Of a stretch of DNA of 64,000 nucleotides, positions 8,314 through 19,372 are shown piece by piece (within the stretch, counting starts at the first letter, position 1; each line of letters begins with the position of its first letter). The DNA lies in the NCBI GenBank assembly GCA_963820795.1, contig CAWGBJ010000017.1, positions 62,001 to 126,000 on the forward strand. The letters run 5' to 3'. A model generated the notes under the pieces. That model saw only the letters and a list, made by a program, of their open reading frames with translations, was not told the origin of the DNA and did no database searches. The translations under genes were made by a program, and so were the position numbers. This DNA comes from Roseiarcus sp963820795 (GTDB lineage Bacteria > Pseudomonadota > Alphaproteobacteria > Rhizobiales > Beijerinckiaceae).

Positions 8314-8817
8314 CTATTGCAGGTTCTCCTCAGCGATCATTTCGCTGATCAAACCATCGATGGTCTCCACCGCGGCGTCAATCGCCGCAGCCACCGGCTC
8401 GCTCAAGCCCATGGCGCCTTCCTCGCCGCCGAAAGTCAGCGGCTCGCACGCCACAAGCCGAACCCGCTTGCAGCCGCCGCCGAGCGCCGCGGCGAGACGC
8501 AGAACCCGTGCCGGGTCGAGCTCATGCGGCGACAGCATCAAGTCCTCGGGATCGGGCGGCCCGGGGGGCTCCGCCAGATCCGGCTCGACGATTGAAATCG
8601 TGCCCGGCAGCTCGCCGCGCTGGGCCGTGTCGACCAGCACCAGAGCGCCATAGCCGTCTAGCAGCGCATATGTCAGATCGATGCCGCGGATGCCGAAATC
8701 GATCGCCCTGACGCCGTCAGGAAGTTTGCGCTGCGCAAGGCGCCGCACCACCTCGACCCCGAAGGCGTCGTCGCCGTTGAAGATGTTGCCGACGCCGGCG
8801 ACCAGAATGGCTTTCAT
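8314..8817 (-). CDS. [NiFe]-hydrogenase maturation endopeptidase (HyaD/HupD type)
   Basis: The 167-residue protein begins AILVAGVGNIFNGDDAFGVE, the HupD/HycI opening whose acidic residue binds nickel. It continues with VLVDTAQRGELPGT and SPHELDPARVL, which supply the Asp and His ligands. The family cuts the C-terminal tail from the large subunit after cofactor insertion. HhyL in this operon has exactly such a tail after DPCLPCGVH. Its ATG overlaps the TGA of the 455-residue upstream gene (ATGA), so the two are translationally coupled. Confidence 0.92.
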   Translation of the reverse strand: MKAILVAGVGNIFNGDDAFGVEVVRRLAQRKLPDGVRAIDFGIRGIDLTYALLDGYGALVLVDTAQRGELPGTISIVEPDLAEPPGPPDPEDLMLSPHELDPARVLRLAAALGGGCKRVRLVACEPLTFGGEEGAMGLSEPVAAAIDAAVETIDGLISEMIAEENLQ

Positions 8818-10181
8818 GTCGGCTCTCCGAGGCCGACAGGCTCAATCTCGTCTTGCGAAAAGAAGAAGCGGTGGCCGGGAAATCCCGCCGCTCCGAGATC
8901 CCGACCAGGGTCGTCACGCAGCGTCACCGCGATATGCACCCTGTCCTCAAAGTCGCGCTCGATCGCTTCGATGACCGCCACCTGCCCGGCCAGGGCCAAA
9001 TCCATGATGTCGCCGCCCGCCTTGGGCCGCAGCCGCACCTCGGCGCCGACTGTCAGCGCGCGACCGCGGCTCAACAGCGAGGCAAGGCGCGGCGCGCCGT
9101 CCCTGCCGGACCCGCCTAAAAGCGAGTCTTGGGCCGCGCGCGTCGATCCCGCCGGCCGCATGACGCCGTGCATCTGAGCAAGCTCCGCCGCAGTCAATCC
9201 ATGAGTGCGTTCGAGCAACGCTCGGGCTCGCGCGTCGGCCGAAACCATTTCGCGCTTTTCCGCATCGGTCATGGTCAAGATGCGCAGTGTCAGGATTTCG
9301 TCGATCTCCGTCGCATCATAGAGGTCGCCCGGACTCTCCGGCGCCACATCCGGGTAGTCGTAAAGGATAATCGGCGATGACAGGATCGAGTTGGTCTCGC
9401 CCGGCTCGCCAACCAGGACAGGCCACGCGCCTTGGTTATCGCAAGCCGCCGCCGCGTCGCTGAGCTCCGCGGGAGGATCCATCAGCGAGAGGAACGCGCC
9501 GTCGTGAAGGCCGAGGATCGCGTGCGTCGACGCAAAGGCGCGGCGCTGCGCCAGACCCCGCTCGCCGCGCTCGGCCATCGAAAGCTCGGTGACGTTTTCG
9601 ACGCGCACCGTCAGCCGATAAACGCCTTCTGTCAGGCTCTCGGCAAAAATCTGGATGATTCCGTCGATCGAACACGAGGAGCGGATCAGGAGACCGCTGA
9701 CTTCGCCTTTGGAATTCTTGACAGGTTCCCGCGTCCGCGTGGGCTGGAAGTGGAATGGCCTCTGGCGCGGCTGCGCGACGATGTCCGGCAGGGCCAAGTC
9801 GGCGATGGCGACTTCGCGCTCGATGGCTTCTTCCCAGGCGAGATATTCCTTGCCGTCGATTTCAAGCCGGGGGACGATGACTGCTTCCGCCTCGACTTCC
9901 GGCGTCAGTTCGGCGACCGCCTGCGGCAGCGATCCGACCTCGCGGGTCAGAACCTGCAGAAAACGAATGTGCACGTCGAGCACGGATTTCGTACCGCTGC
10001 GCAGGAGAAGTTGGGTTTGCATCGAGGAAGGATCGCCCTGGCGGCCAGCGAACGGCTCGGGAAACAGGGAGCCGAACGTCCAGCGCTGGCGGTTTTTTAT
10101 CGAGGACGGCCGGTAGGGGTAGAGTAGATATCCCTCGTAGAGGACCGCATTCGCGACGTTCTTGATGCGATCGAGCTTCAT
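8814..10181 (-). CDS. Uncharacterised 455-residue hydrogenase-operon protein
   Basis: I recognise this as a conserved companion of group 1h hydrogenases but know no assigned function. The N-terminus, RIKNVANAVLYEGYLLYPYR, is strikingly tyrosine-rich. No signal peptide, membrane segment, CxxC pair or nucleotide-binding loop is visible. The middle (EVSGLLIRSSCSIDGIIQIF, then VYRLTVRVENVTEL) looks beta-rich, and the C-terminal ~100 residues resemble a beta-barrel (GAEVRLRPKAGGDIMDLALA). It overlaps DUF6084 by 4 bases upstream and the protease by 4 bases downstream, so all three are coupled. An assembly or electron-transfer scaffold role is a guess. Confidence 0.7.
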   Translation of the reverse strand: MKLDRIKNVANAVLYEGYLLYPYRPSSIKNRQRWTFGSLFPEPFAGRQGDPSSMQTQLLLRSGTKSVLDVHIRFLQVLTREVGSLPQAVAELTPEVEAEAVIVPRLEIDGKEYLAWEEAIEREVAIADLALPDIVAQPRQRPFHFQPTRTREPVKNSKGEVSGLLIRSSCSIDGIIQIFAESLTEGVYRLTVRVENVTELSMAERGERGLAQRRAFASTHAILGLHDGAFLSLMDPPAELSDAAAACDNQGAWPVLVGEPGETNSILSSPIILYDYPDVAPESPGDLYDATEIDEILTLRILTMTDAEKREMVSADARARALLERTHGLTAAELAQMHGVMRPAGSTRAAQDSLLGGSGRDGAPRLASLLSRGRALTVGAEVRLRPKAGGDIMDLALAGQVAVIEAIERDFEDRVHIAVTLRDDPGRDLGAAGFPGHRFFFSQDEIEPVGLGEPT

Positions 10182-10828
10182 GACGGCAAACCCGCCGGCT
10201 TTGCTTCCAGAAGATCGCCGAGCGCGCGCTCGAAGCTCGGCAGTCCCCTGACGCGCTTGTAGCGATAGAGCTCGTCAAAGGTGTCGCGGCGCAAGCAGAG
10301 CCAGGCCGTTTGCGGATAATAATGGTCCATCATGGCGCGCCACACAGGCACCGGCAGCCGGTAAGCGCTTTCCTTGCTCCAGGCGATCTGGCCGATCTGC
10401 AACGCGTTCTCGACATCGCGGTAGAACACCGACCCGCTGAAGAGGAAACTGAGCGGAATCTGGCCATCTTCGAGGCCGTAGAAGTATTTGGTCGCCGCCA
10501 CATTGAAGTCGAAGCTGCAGGGGACCGGAAGCTTGATCCTACATTCGCGTTCGAAGGCCGGAATGAGGATGTTTGCGTGCGTCCAGAGAAAACTCTGCAG
10601 GGTCTGACCCCAGCGGTCCGGGCTGCCGAACAGATCCGACAGGGAATCGTGCTCGGGCTGTCCGTAGCCGCGCCGGGCCGGTTCGATCCGGATCTGGCAG
10701 TTGAGCAGGACATTGAGCACCGCTGCTTCTGGCGAGTTGTTGACCGCCCGCAACTGGAACTGCAGCAGCGGCGCAACCGCATTCCGCTCGATCTCGACGC
10801 CTTCCACAGTGAAGTCGAGATCAACCAT
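10178..10828 (-). CDS. DUF6084 family hydrogenase-associated protein
   Basis: From ATG 10828 the product is 216 residues. Segments such as NCQIRIEPARRGYG, LFGSPDRWGQTLQSFLWTH, LPVPCSFDFNVAATKYFYGL and PLSFLFSGSVFYRD match DUF6084 as I remember it. That family is of unknown function and is linked to group 1h hydrogenases. It is soluble, beta-rich, and begins within the last codons of the DUF5947 gene (8-base overlap); its stop overlaps the next start (ATGA). The longest frame begins at 11083, but that part is a shadow. The family's constant pairing with DUF5947 suggests that the two products act together. Confidence 0.8.
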   Translation of the reverse strand: MVDLDFTVEGVEIERNAVAPLLQFQLRAVNNSPEAAVLNVLLNCQIRIEPARRGYGQPEHDSLSDLFGSPDRWGQTLQSFLWTHANILIPAFERECRIKLPVPCSFDFNVAATKYFYGLEDGQIPLSFLFSGSVFYRDVENALQIGQIAWSKESAYRLPVPVWRAMMDHYYPQTAWLCLRRDTFDELYRYKRVRGLPSFERALGDLLEAKPAGLPS

Positions 10829-11486
10829 GAACCAGGTCCCCCACGGCGCCGCGCGGCGATTGGCGCAGCGCAGCGAAAAACTCCTGCACGCCGGTCCAGA
10901 CCTCGCTGCCGCCGGACAATCCTCGCCACCGCGTGCGGACCAGTCCAACCAGCGCATAGCAGCGATCGATCGACACTCGATAATATTCGCGCGCGCCGTT
11001 GGTGCGGTTGACGAGAAGCGCCTCGACATCGGGCTCGAGCTCGGCCAGCACCTGGTTGGTCTCGGCGAGCTGCGACCACGCATCGAGGCTCAGCAAAGAT
11101 TCCATCGGACCGGCCGGGCTCGGGTAGATGGCGATCGGACGATTTCCCGTCGTCGAATGGAAAAGAAAAACCATGTCGATCGGGATCTGAAGCGCGTTCC
11201 ACTCTGCGTCACTGAGCTTGAAGTCCCGCAAAACGTCAGTGCGAGGCGATACTTCGCGGTATTTGGCCGATGCGCCGAGCGTCAAGGCGCAGCCCTGGCA
11301 GGCGCAGAGAAAGCGTCGCGTCGCCCGCTCGATCAGATGGGCGTGCCGACGCGGGATCGCCTTCGAGCAGAAGTCGCAATGTTCGATATCGCGCCGAGCA
11401 ACGAAGCGTCGCACTTGCGAAACCCAGTTGTGAAGCGACTGCGTCGGCCCGTCGCCTCTTGCCTCTCTGCCCGTGCTATCCTGCAT
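10821..11486 (-). CDS. DUF5947 family hydrogenase-associated protein with a zinc-ribbon-like site
   Basis: The 221-residue protein has EHCDFCSKAIPRRHAHL followed by RRFLCACQGCALTL. The CxxC plus a second CxC/CxxC looks like a zinc or Fe-S site near residues 36-75. The rest (YPSPAGPMESLLSLDAW, LEPDVEALLVNR, RCYALVGLVRTRWRGLSGG) is characteristic of DUF5947. Family function is unknown; it occurs in group 1h hydrogenase operons. The ATG lies 11 bases inside the end of the NifU-like gene. With DUF6084 it forms a conserved pair that could mature or reduce the hydrogenase. Confidence 0.82.
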   Translation of the reverse strand: MQDSTGREARGDGPTQSLHNWVSQVRRFVARRDIEHCDFCSKAIPRRHAHLIERATRRFLCACQGCALTLGASAKYREVSPRTDVLRDFKLSDAEWNALQIPIDMVFLFHSTTGNRPIAIYPSPAGPMESLLSLDAWSQLAETNQVLAELEPDVEALLVNRTNGAREYYRVSIDRCYALVGLVRTRWRGLSGGSEVWTGVQEFFAALRQSPRGAVGDLVHG

Positions 11487-12036
11487 GGAATGCCGGAGCT
11501 CGGGCTCGGCTCACGCCTGCTGCGCCGGCAGCGGCGCCCGCAATTTCGATCTCGACCAGGATATCATCCAGATCGGGCGCGGCCTCTGCCAAAACGTCTT
11601 CGATTTCGCGGCGCAGCTCGTCCGTCTGCGCCGAGCTGCCGTTCTTGATGAGGCGAATGCGCGCAGACCCTTTCTCGATACTGATGAGATCAACCTGAAA
11701 GCCGCGCTCAGCCCACTGCGGATGCATGCGCCCGATCGCTTGATTGAGCCTCGTCCTCGCATCGTGCGGATGCACGCCGTGCAGGAGAAGAATGGCGCAA
11801 ACATAGGGATCCATGATCAGCCGATCGAGCAGCAACGACCCGCCTTCGGCGGCCGCGACCATGGCGGTGGTTCTGGCCAGCGCAAGCCCATGCAGATCGA
11901 GCACGAGTTCGAGCAATTCGCGCGCCGCCGCGCGCGCCTGCCGGTCGGCTACGTCATCGAGCTTCGCAGTCAACGCCTCGAGGCGACGGAGCGCCGTCTC
12001 GAGCGTCGTTGCGACCTTCCCTGGCTCGGCTGGCAT
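11476..12036 (-). CDS. NifU C-terminal-domain-like protein lacking the Fe-S cysteines
   Basis: The 186-residue product starts at ATG 12036, two bases after the hhyL stop, with GAGGG before it. After a helical N-terminal half, the segment HPHDARTRLNQAIGRMHPQW, then RIRLIKNGSSAQTDELRREI, follows the NifU/Nfu C-terminal fold. That position normally carries the CxxC that holds a 4Fe-4S cluster. Here it reads NGSSAQT, and the protein contains no cysteine in this domain. NifU-like genes are regular members of group 1h operons and are presumed to serve cluster delivery. This copy may act as a chaperone or scaffold partner without binding a cluster. Confidence 0.72.
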   Translation of the reverse strand: MPAEPGKVATTLETALRRLEALTAKLDDVADRQARAAARELLELVLDLHGLALARTTAMVAAAEGGSLLLDRLIMDPYVCAILLLHGVHPHDARTRLNQAIGRMHPQWAERGFQVDLISIEKGSARIRLIKNGSSAQTDELRREIEDVLAEAAPDLDDILVEIEIAGAAAGAAGVSRARAPAFHAG

Positions 12037-12038
12037 AT

Positions 12039-13838
12039 TCACCCTCGCGCCGCCCCGAACATCGGCGCGTGCGTGGTCTTCAAGGTCTTGCCGTTGCCCA
12101 GATACATGTGGACGCCGCAAGGCAGGCACGGGTCGAAGCTGCGGACCGCGCGCATGATGTCGATGCCCTTGAATTTGTCGGGGCCATTCTCCTCGAAGAT
12201 CGGCGTGTTCTGCACGGCGTCCTCGTACGGGCCGGGCGTGCCGTAGATGTCGCGCGGGGTGCCGTTCCAGGGCGTCGGAGGATAGGGGTGGTAATTGGCG
12301 ATCTTGCCGTCGCGGATGACGAGATGGTGCGAGAGCACGCCGCGCACCGCCTCGTGGAAGCCGCAGCCGATCGCTTCGTCTGGCACCTTGAATTCGGTCC
12401 AGGTTTTGGTGCGCCCTGCCTGCACCTCGGCGAACGCCTTTTCGAGGAAGTGATAGGCCGCCGCGGCGGAATAGGCCTGAAAATAGGTGCGGGCGCGATC
12501 ACGCTCGATGGCGTTGCTCCACTTCGGGACTTTCCACTCGAACTCCACCTCGGGCTTGAGCGCGGTCTTCGGCAGATAGATTTTGACGCTATTGCCGGTC
12601 GCCTTGACATAGCCGATGTCGACCAACCCGGCGAGCGCAGTGGCGAATAGCCGGGCAAACGCGCCGCCGCCGGTATCCAGCGCGAGATGGTCGCCGGTGC
12701 TCTGCTGCAGCCAGCGCGGACACATCACCCACGAATAATTGCCGTCGAAGTCGCGCTTCTGCGGGCGCGGAATCGTCGTCTGATTCCAGGGGTGTTTGCG
12801 ATCCACCGGATTTCCGAGCGGGTCGTTCCGGACGAACATCTCGGTGTTGTCCCAATCCTGATAGAAGGAGTGGCCGAGCAGGATGCGGATTTGCAGGTTG
12901 ATATCGACCAGATCCGTCGTGACCAGTTTGCCGTCGACGACGACCCCGGGGGTGACGAACATCTTCCGGCCCCAGTTGGTCATGGTCTTGTAATTATAGT
13001 CGCAATGGTCCGGGTCCTGATAGGAGCCCCAGCATCCAAGCAGGATGCGGCGCTGCCCGACCTTTTCGTAGCCCGGCAGGGCCTCATAGAAGAAGTCGAA
13101 CAAATCGTCGTGCAGCGGCACGCACTTCTTCATGAACTCGGCGTAGCGCGCGAGACGCACCATGTACTCGGTGAACAACTGCACCGACGGGACCGTACCG
13201 ACGCCCCCGGGATAGAGTGTCGAAGGATGGACGTGGCGTCCCTCCATTAAACTGAACATCTCGCGGGTGTAGCGGCTGACCAGCAGCGTCTCGCGATAGA
13301 ACTCGCCAGAGAACGGATTGAGCGCTGTCATGATGTCGGCGATGGTGCGATAGCCGTGCGCGTCGGCGTGCGGCGCCGATGTCGTCTGGGCCTTTGCCCA
13401 GACGCCCGGGTTCGTCTCCTTCACCATCTGCTCGCAGAAATCGACCCCAACAAGATTGTCCTGGAAGATATTGTGATCGAACATGTACTCGGCGGCTTCG
13501 CCGAGATTGATGATCCATTCTGCGAGCGCCGGCGGTCTGATCCCGTAGGCCATGTTCTGCGCATAAACCGAACAGGTGGCGTGATTGTCGCCGCAGATGC
13601 CGCAAATCCGGCTGGTGATGAAATGGGCGTCGCGCGGGTCCTTGCCCTTCATGAAAATGCTGTAGCCGCGAAAAATCGACGAGGTGGCGTGACATTCCGC
13701 CACCTCGCGGTTCTCAAAGTCGATCTTGGTGAAAATGCCGAGACTGCCGACTATACGCGTGATCGGATCCCAGTTCATCTCGACGAGATTGCGCGCGGTC
13801 TTTCTCGCGCGGGGCTCTACCGCAGCAACGTCAGCCAT
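12039..13838 (-). CDS. hhyL: Group 1h [NiFe]-hydrogenase large subunit
   Basis: The 599-residue protein carries both nickel-binding motifs: RICGICGDNHATCS (Cys79, Cys82) and DPCLPCGVH (Cys571, Cys574). It ends in a 22-residue tail after His577 that the protease should remove. The sequence around L1 (SSIFRGYSIFMKGKDPRDAH) is typical of group 1h (formerly group 5), high-affinity uptake hydrogenases that oxidise atmospheric H2 and feed respiration. It lies 21 bases downstream of hhyS, the usual order. The subgroup call rests on these motifs and on the DUF5947/DUF6084 neighbours. H2 scavenging during starvation is the known role of the family. Confidence 0.95.
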   Translation of the reverse strand: MADVAAVEPRARKTARNLVEMNWDPITRIVGSLGIFTKIDFENREVAECHATSSIFRGYSIFMKGKDPRDAHFITSRICGICGDNHATCSVYAQNMAYGIRPPALAEWIINLGEAAEYMFDHNIFQDNLVGVDFCEQMVKETNPGVWAKAQTTSAPHADAHGYRTIADIMTALNPFSGEFYRETLLVSRYTREMFSLMEGRHVHPSTLYPGGVGTVPSVQLFTEYMVRLARYAEFMKKCVPLHDDLFDFFYEALPGYEKVGQRRILLGCWGSYQDPDHCDYNYKTMTNWGRKMFVTPGVVVDGKLVTTDLVDINLQIRILLGHSFYQDWDNTEMFVRNDPLGNPVDRKHPWNQTTIPRPQKRDFDGNYSWVMCPRWLQQSTGDHLALDTGGGAFARLFATALAGLVDIGYVKATGNSVKIYLPKTALKPEVEFEWKVPKWSNAIERDRARTYFQAYSAAAAYHFLEKAFAEVQAGRTKTWTEFKVPDEAIGCGFHEAVRGVLSHHLVIRDGKIANYHPYPPTPWNGTPRDIYGTPGPYEDAVQNTPIFEENGPDKFKGIDIMRAVRSFDPCLPCGVHMYLGNGKTLKTTHAPMFGAARG

Positions 13839-13859
13839 GATTTTTTCCTGCTTTGGATT

Positions 13860-14942
<1,083 letters not shown>

Positions 14943-15603
14943 CGGTATGCTTCCTCCCAAGTTGGCGGAAAGCGGCGCCGACAGGGTAAATCCACCAGCA
15001 CGGGTTTGGTTCCCACGAATTCTTGAATTTTGCGACGATCGGACAGCACAAGAGGCCGCCGCCACTGTCTGGCATGCCGGAAAGCACATGGCAGGAAGCC
15101 GAGAGCGGCGTCGACCGGTCGTTCCGATAATTGCCGCGACAGTGACTTGCAGAAAAACAGAATCTCGTTTATAATCGCGATGAGTTCAACCCACCTCCAT
15201 GGTCGCCATCGTCGCGCTCGCCTGCGATTTAGCCCCACGCGACTCGCTCGCAATCGCTCATTGCGTGTCGTCGCGCCCCAGCTCAGCACTGGTCCGTCGG
15301 TGTCCTACGCGCAAAGTGCGCCGCACGGCTTAGGAGCTACATTTTCGCTTTTTTCTATTTTTCCTCATATCCGCCAGTAAGTCTTTGATAAGTCCGGATT
15401 CCGGGCAAGAAATTGCAATTTTTGGCAGAAATTTGCAGCTCTTTGGCAGACTTCGGAAGGCCGATGGCAGCGTTCGGAAGGTTTCTGAATTCGGGTCGCC
15501 GCCCAAGGTTGAGGCGACTGAAAGTCCAAACTCTCGAGCGCCGCCCGCTCGGCTGCGCCCGCACGAACTGAACAATCTCGCTGATCGCAAACGCCGATCG
15601 GGG
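14943..15603. other. 661-base region upstream of the hydrogenase operon
   Basis: No real gene is seen between hhyS and gnd, both on the minus strand. It should contain the hhyS promoter and leader and any gnd terminator. I looked on the minus strand for sigma-70, sigma-54 (GG-N10-GC) and EcfG (GGAAC-N16/17-GTT) promoters and found no clean match. A 21-base tandem repeat sits at 15400-15483 (listed separately), about 460 bases before hhyS. Confidence 0.4.
15400..15483. repeat. Degenerate ~21-base tandem repeat, four units
   Basis: GGCA recurs at 15404, 15424, 15445 and 15466, spaced 20-21 bases. The best preserved pieces are TTTGGCAGA at 15421 and 15442, and TTCGGAAGG at 15452 and 15473. The period equals two helical turns, or seven codons. 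On the minus strand it would read as a degenerate seven-residue peptide repeat built round LPK. It lies in the gap before the hydrogenase operon, so it could be a set of operator sites, a relic of a repetitive peptide gene, or a neutral tandem repeat. Confidence 0.6.
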
Positions 15604-17034
15604 TCAGACGCTGACCTCTTCGCCGTCCTGAGCCCAACGCGTGTGAAAACTGCCTGGCTTATCGAGCCGACGATAGGTGTGGGCGCCGAAATAGTCGCGC
15701 AGGCCCTGCAGCAGGTTGGCGGGACCGCGGGCTCGCCTGAGACCGTCGAAATAGGCGAGCGACGAGGAGAAGGCCGGCGTCGGCACGCCCTGCTCGACGG
15801 CCAGCGCGACAACGCGGCGCCACGCCGGTTCCGCCTGGACGACGGCGTCGCGAAAATAGCTTTGCAGCACGAGATTTTCGATCCTTTCGCCGGCGTCGTA
15901 AGCTTCGCGGATGCGCCGCAGGAAGCGGGCGCGGATGATGCAGCCGCCGCGCCAGATCGATGCGATCTCGCCGAATTTCAGACCCCAGTCGAATTGTTCA
16001 GACGCAGCGGTGAGCTGCTCGAACCCTTGGGCATAGGCTATGATCTTCGAGGCGTAGAGCGCGTCGCGGATCGCCTCGATGTCCGACGTTCCTGCGTTGC
16101 GACGACGGACCTCGGGTCCGGGGATGAGCTTTTCGGCGGCGGCGCGCTGCGCCCTTCGGGCCGACAGCGCGCGAGCATAGACGGCTTCGGTGATCGACGT
16201 CAGGGGCACGCCGAGATCAAGCGCCGATTGCGCGGTCCAGCGTCCCGTACCCTTCTGCTCGGCTTCGTCGACGATGGCGTCGACGAGTGGCTTGCCGGTC
16301 GAGTCGCGCTTGCGCAGCACGGCGGCCGTGATCTCGATGAGATAGGAGTTGAGTTCGCCTTTGTTCCATTCTTCAAAAATCCCGGCGATCGAGCCCGCGT
16401 CGAGGCCGTACGCCGATTTGAGGAGATCGTAGGCTTCGGCAATGAGCTGCATGTCCGCATATTCAATGCCGTTGTGGACCATTTTGACGTAGTGGCCAGA
16501 GCCCTCCGGACCGATGAAGACGCAGCAGGGCTCGCCATCGACATGCGCCGCCATTTTTGTGACGATCGGTTCGATCCGCCTGTAGGCCAATTCGTCGCCG
16601 CCCGGCATCATGCTCGGTCCGAGGAGCGCGCCTTCCTCGCCGCCGGAAACGCCCATTCCGAGAAAGCGGATCTTCTTCTCCTTGAGGCTTCTGGCGCGCC
16701 GGTTGGTGTCGGTGAAGAGCGAATTGCCGCCATCGATGATGATGTCGTCGGCCTCGAGATGCGGCAACATCTCCTCGATGACATCGTCAACCGGTTTGCC
16801 AGCCTTGACCATGACGAGAACGGCGCGCGGCCTGGCGAGAGCCGCGGCAAATTCGGCGACGCTTTTTGCGGCGATGAATTGTCCCTCCGCGCCGTGAGCT
16901 GCGATAAGCTCGTCGGTGCGGGCAAGGTGGCGATTGAAGACCGCGACGCCAAAGCCATGTCGAGCTGCATTGCGCGCAAGATTGCCGCCCATGGTCGAGA
17001 GTCCGAAGACCCCGAGTTCCGCGAGTTGGCTCAT
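15604..17034 (-). CDS. gnd: 6-phosphogluconate dehydrogenase, decarboxylating
   Basis: The 476-residue product has the NADP-binding start LGVFGLSTMGGNLARN, GVSGGEEGALLGPSMMPGG (substrate loop), GHYVKMVHNGIEYADMQ with the catalytic Lys, and the C-terminal YFGAHTYRRLDKPGSFHT. These are hallmarks of long-form Gnd of the oxidative pentose phosphate pathway, converting 6-phosphogluconate to ribulose 5-phosphate with CO2 and NADPH. GGGAGGAGC lies 8 bases upstream of the ATG. It stands alone, 124 bases after rpoD, with no zwf or pgl next to it in the window. Confidence 0.96.
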   Translation of the reverse strand: MSQLAELGVFGLSTMGGNLARNAARHGFGVAVFNRHLARTDELIAAHGAEGQFIAAKSVAEFAAALARPRAVLVMVKAGKPVDDVIEEMLPHLEADDIIIDGGNSLFTDTNRRARSLKEKKIRFLGMGVSGGEEGALLGPSMMPGGDELAYRRIEPIVTKMAAHVDGEPCCVFIGPEGSGHYVKMVHNGIEYADMQLIAEAYDLLKSAYGLDAGSIAGIFEEWNKGELNSYLIEITAAVLRKRDSTGKPLVDAIVDEAEQKGTGRWTAQSALDLGVPLTSITEAVYARALSARRAQRAAAEKLIPGPEVRRRNAGTSDIEAIRDALYASKIIAYAQGFEQLTAASEQFDWGLKFGEIASIWRGGCIIRARFLRRIREAYDAGERIENLVLQSYFRDAVVQAEPAWRRVVALAVEQGVPTPAFSSSLAYFDGLRRARGPANLLQGLRDYFGAHTYRRLDKPGSFHTRWAQDGEEVSV

Positions 17035-17158
17035 GAACCGCTCCTCCCGTGTCTTTGTCGCGTGCGCGCGCCCCCAAAGGCGCGCCGATTGAACGTCCCG
17101 CTACCTCCTCGGGCTGGACAGCGACAACAGGCGAACGTCGGCGATGTGCCGGCGCGGC

Positions 17159-19201
<2,043 letters not shown>

Positions 19202-19372
19202 CGCCGGTCTCCGTCCCGCAGCCAAAACGCGGGGTTCTTGTTTCATTCGGGCCGCAGCTGACGCCGCCAAGCCCAGTTTCGAAGGCTCAACGAGGCCCGC
19301 GGCCCTTACGGGGGTCGAAGCCGGCGCCGTATCCCATGGAATGGTCCCCTTAAGCAGCCGTTAGCTCGGGCC

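Noticed and set aside
14943..15200. EcfG-type promoter candidates (GGAAC) upstream of hhyS
   Set aside because: Two GGAAC sequences occur on the minus strand, but neither has GTT at the required distance.
15421..15438. Possible sigma-54 promoter (TGGCAG...TTGCA)
   Set aside because: The GG and GC doublets are one base too close for sigma-54, it points away from hhyS, and it is part of the 21-base tandem repeat.
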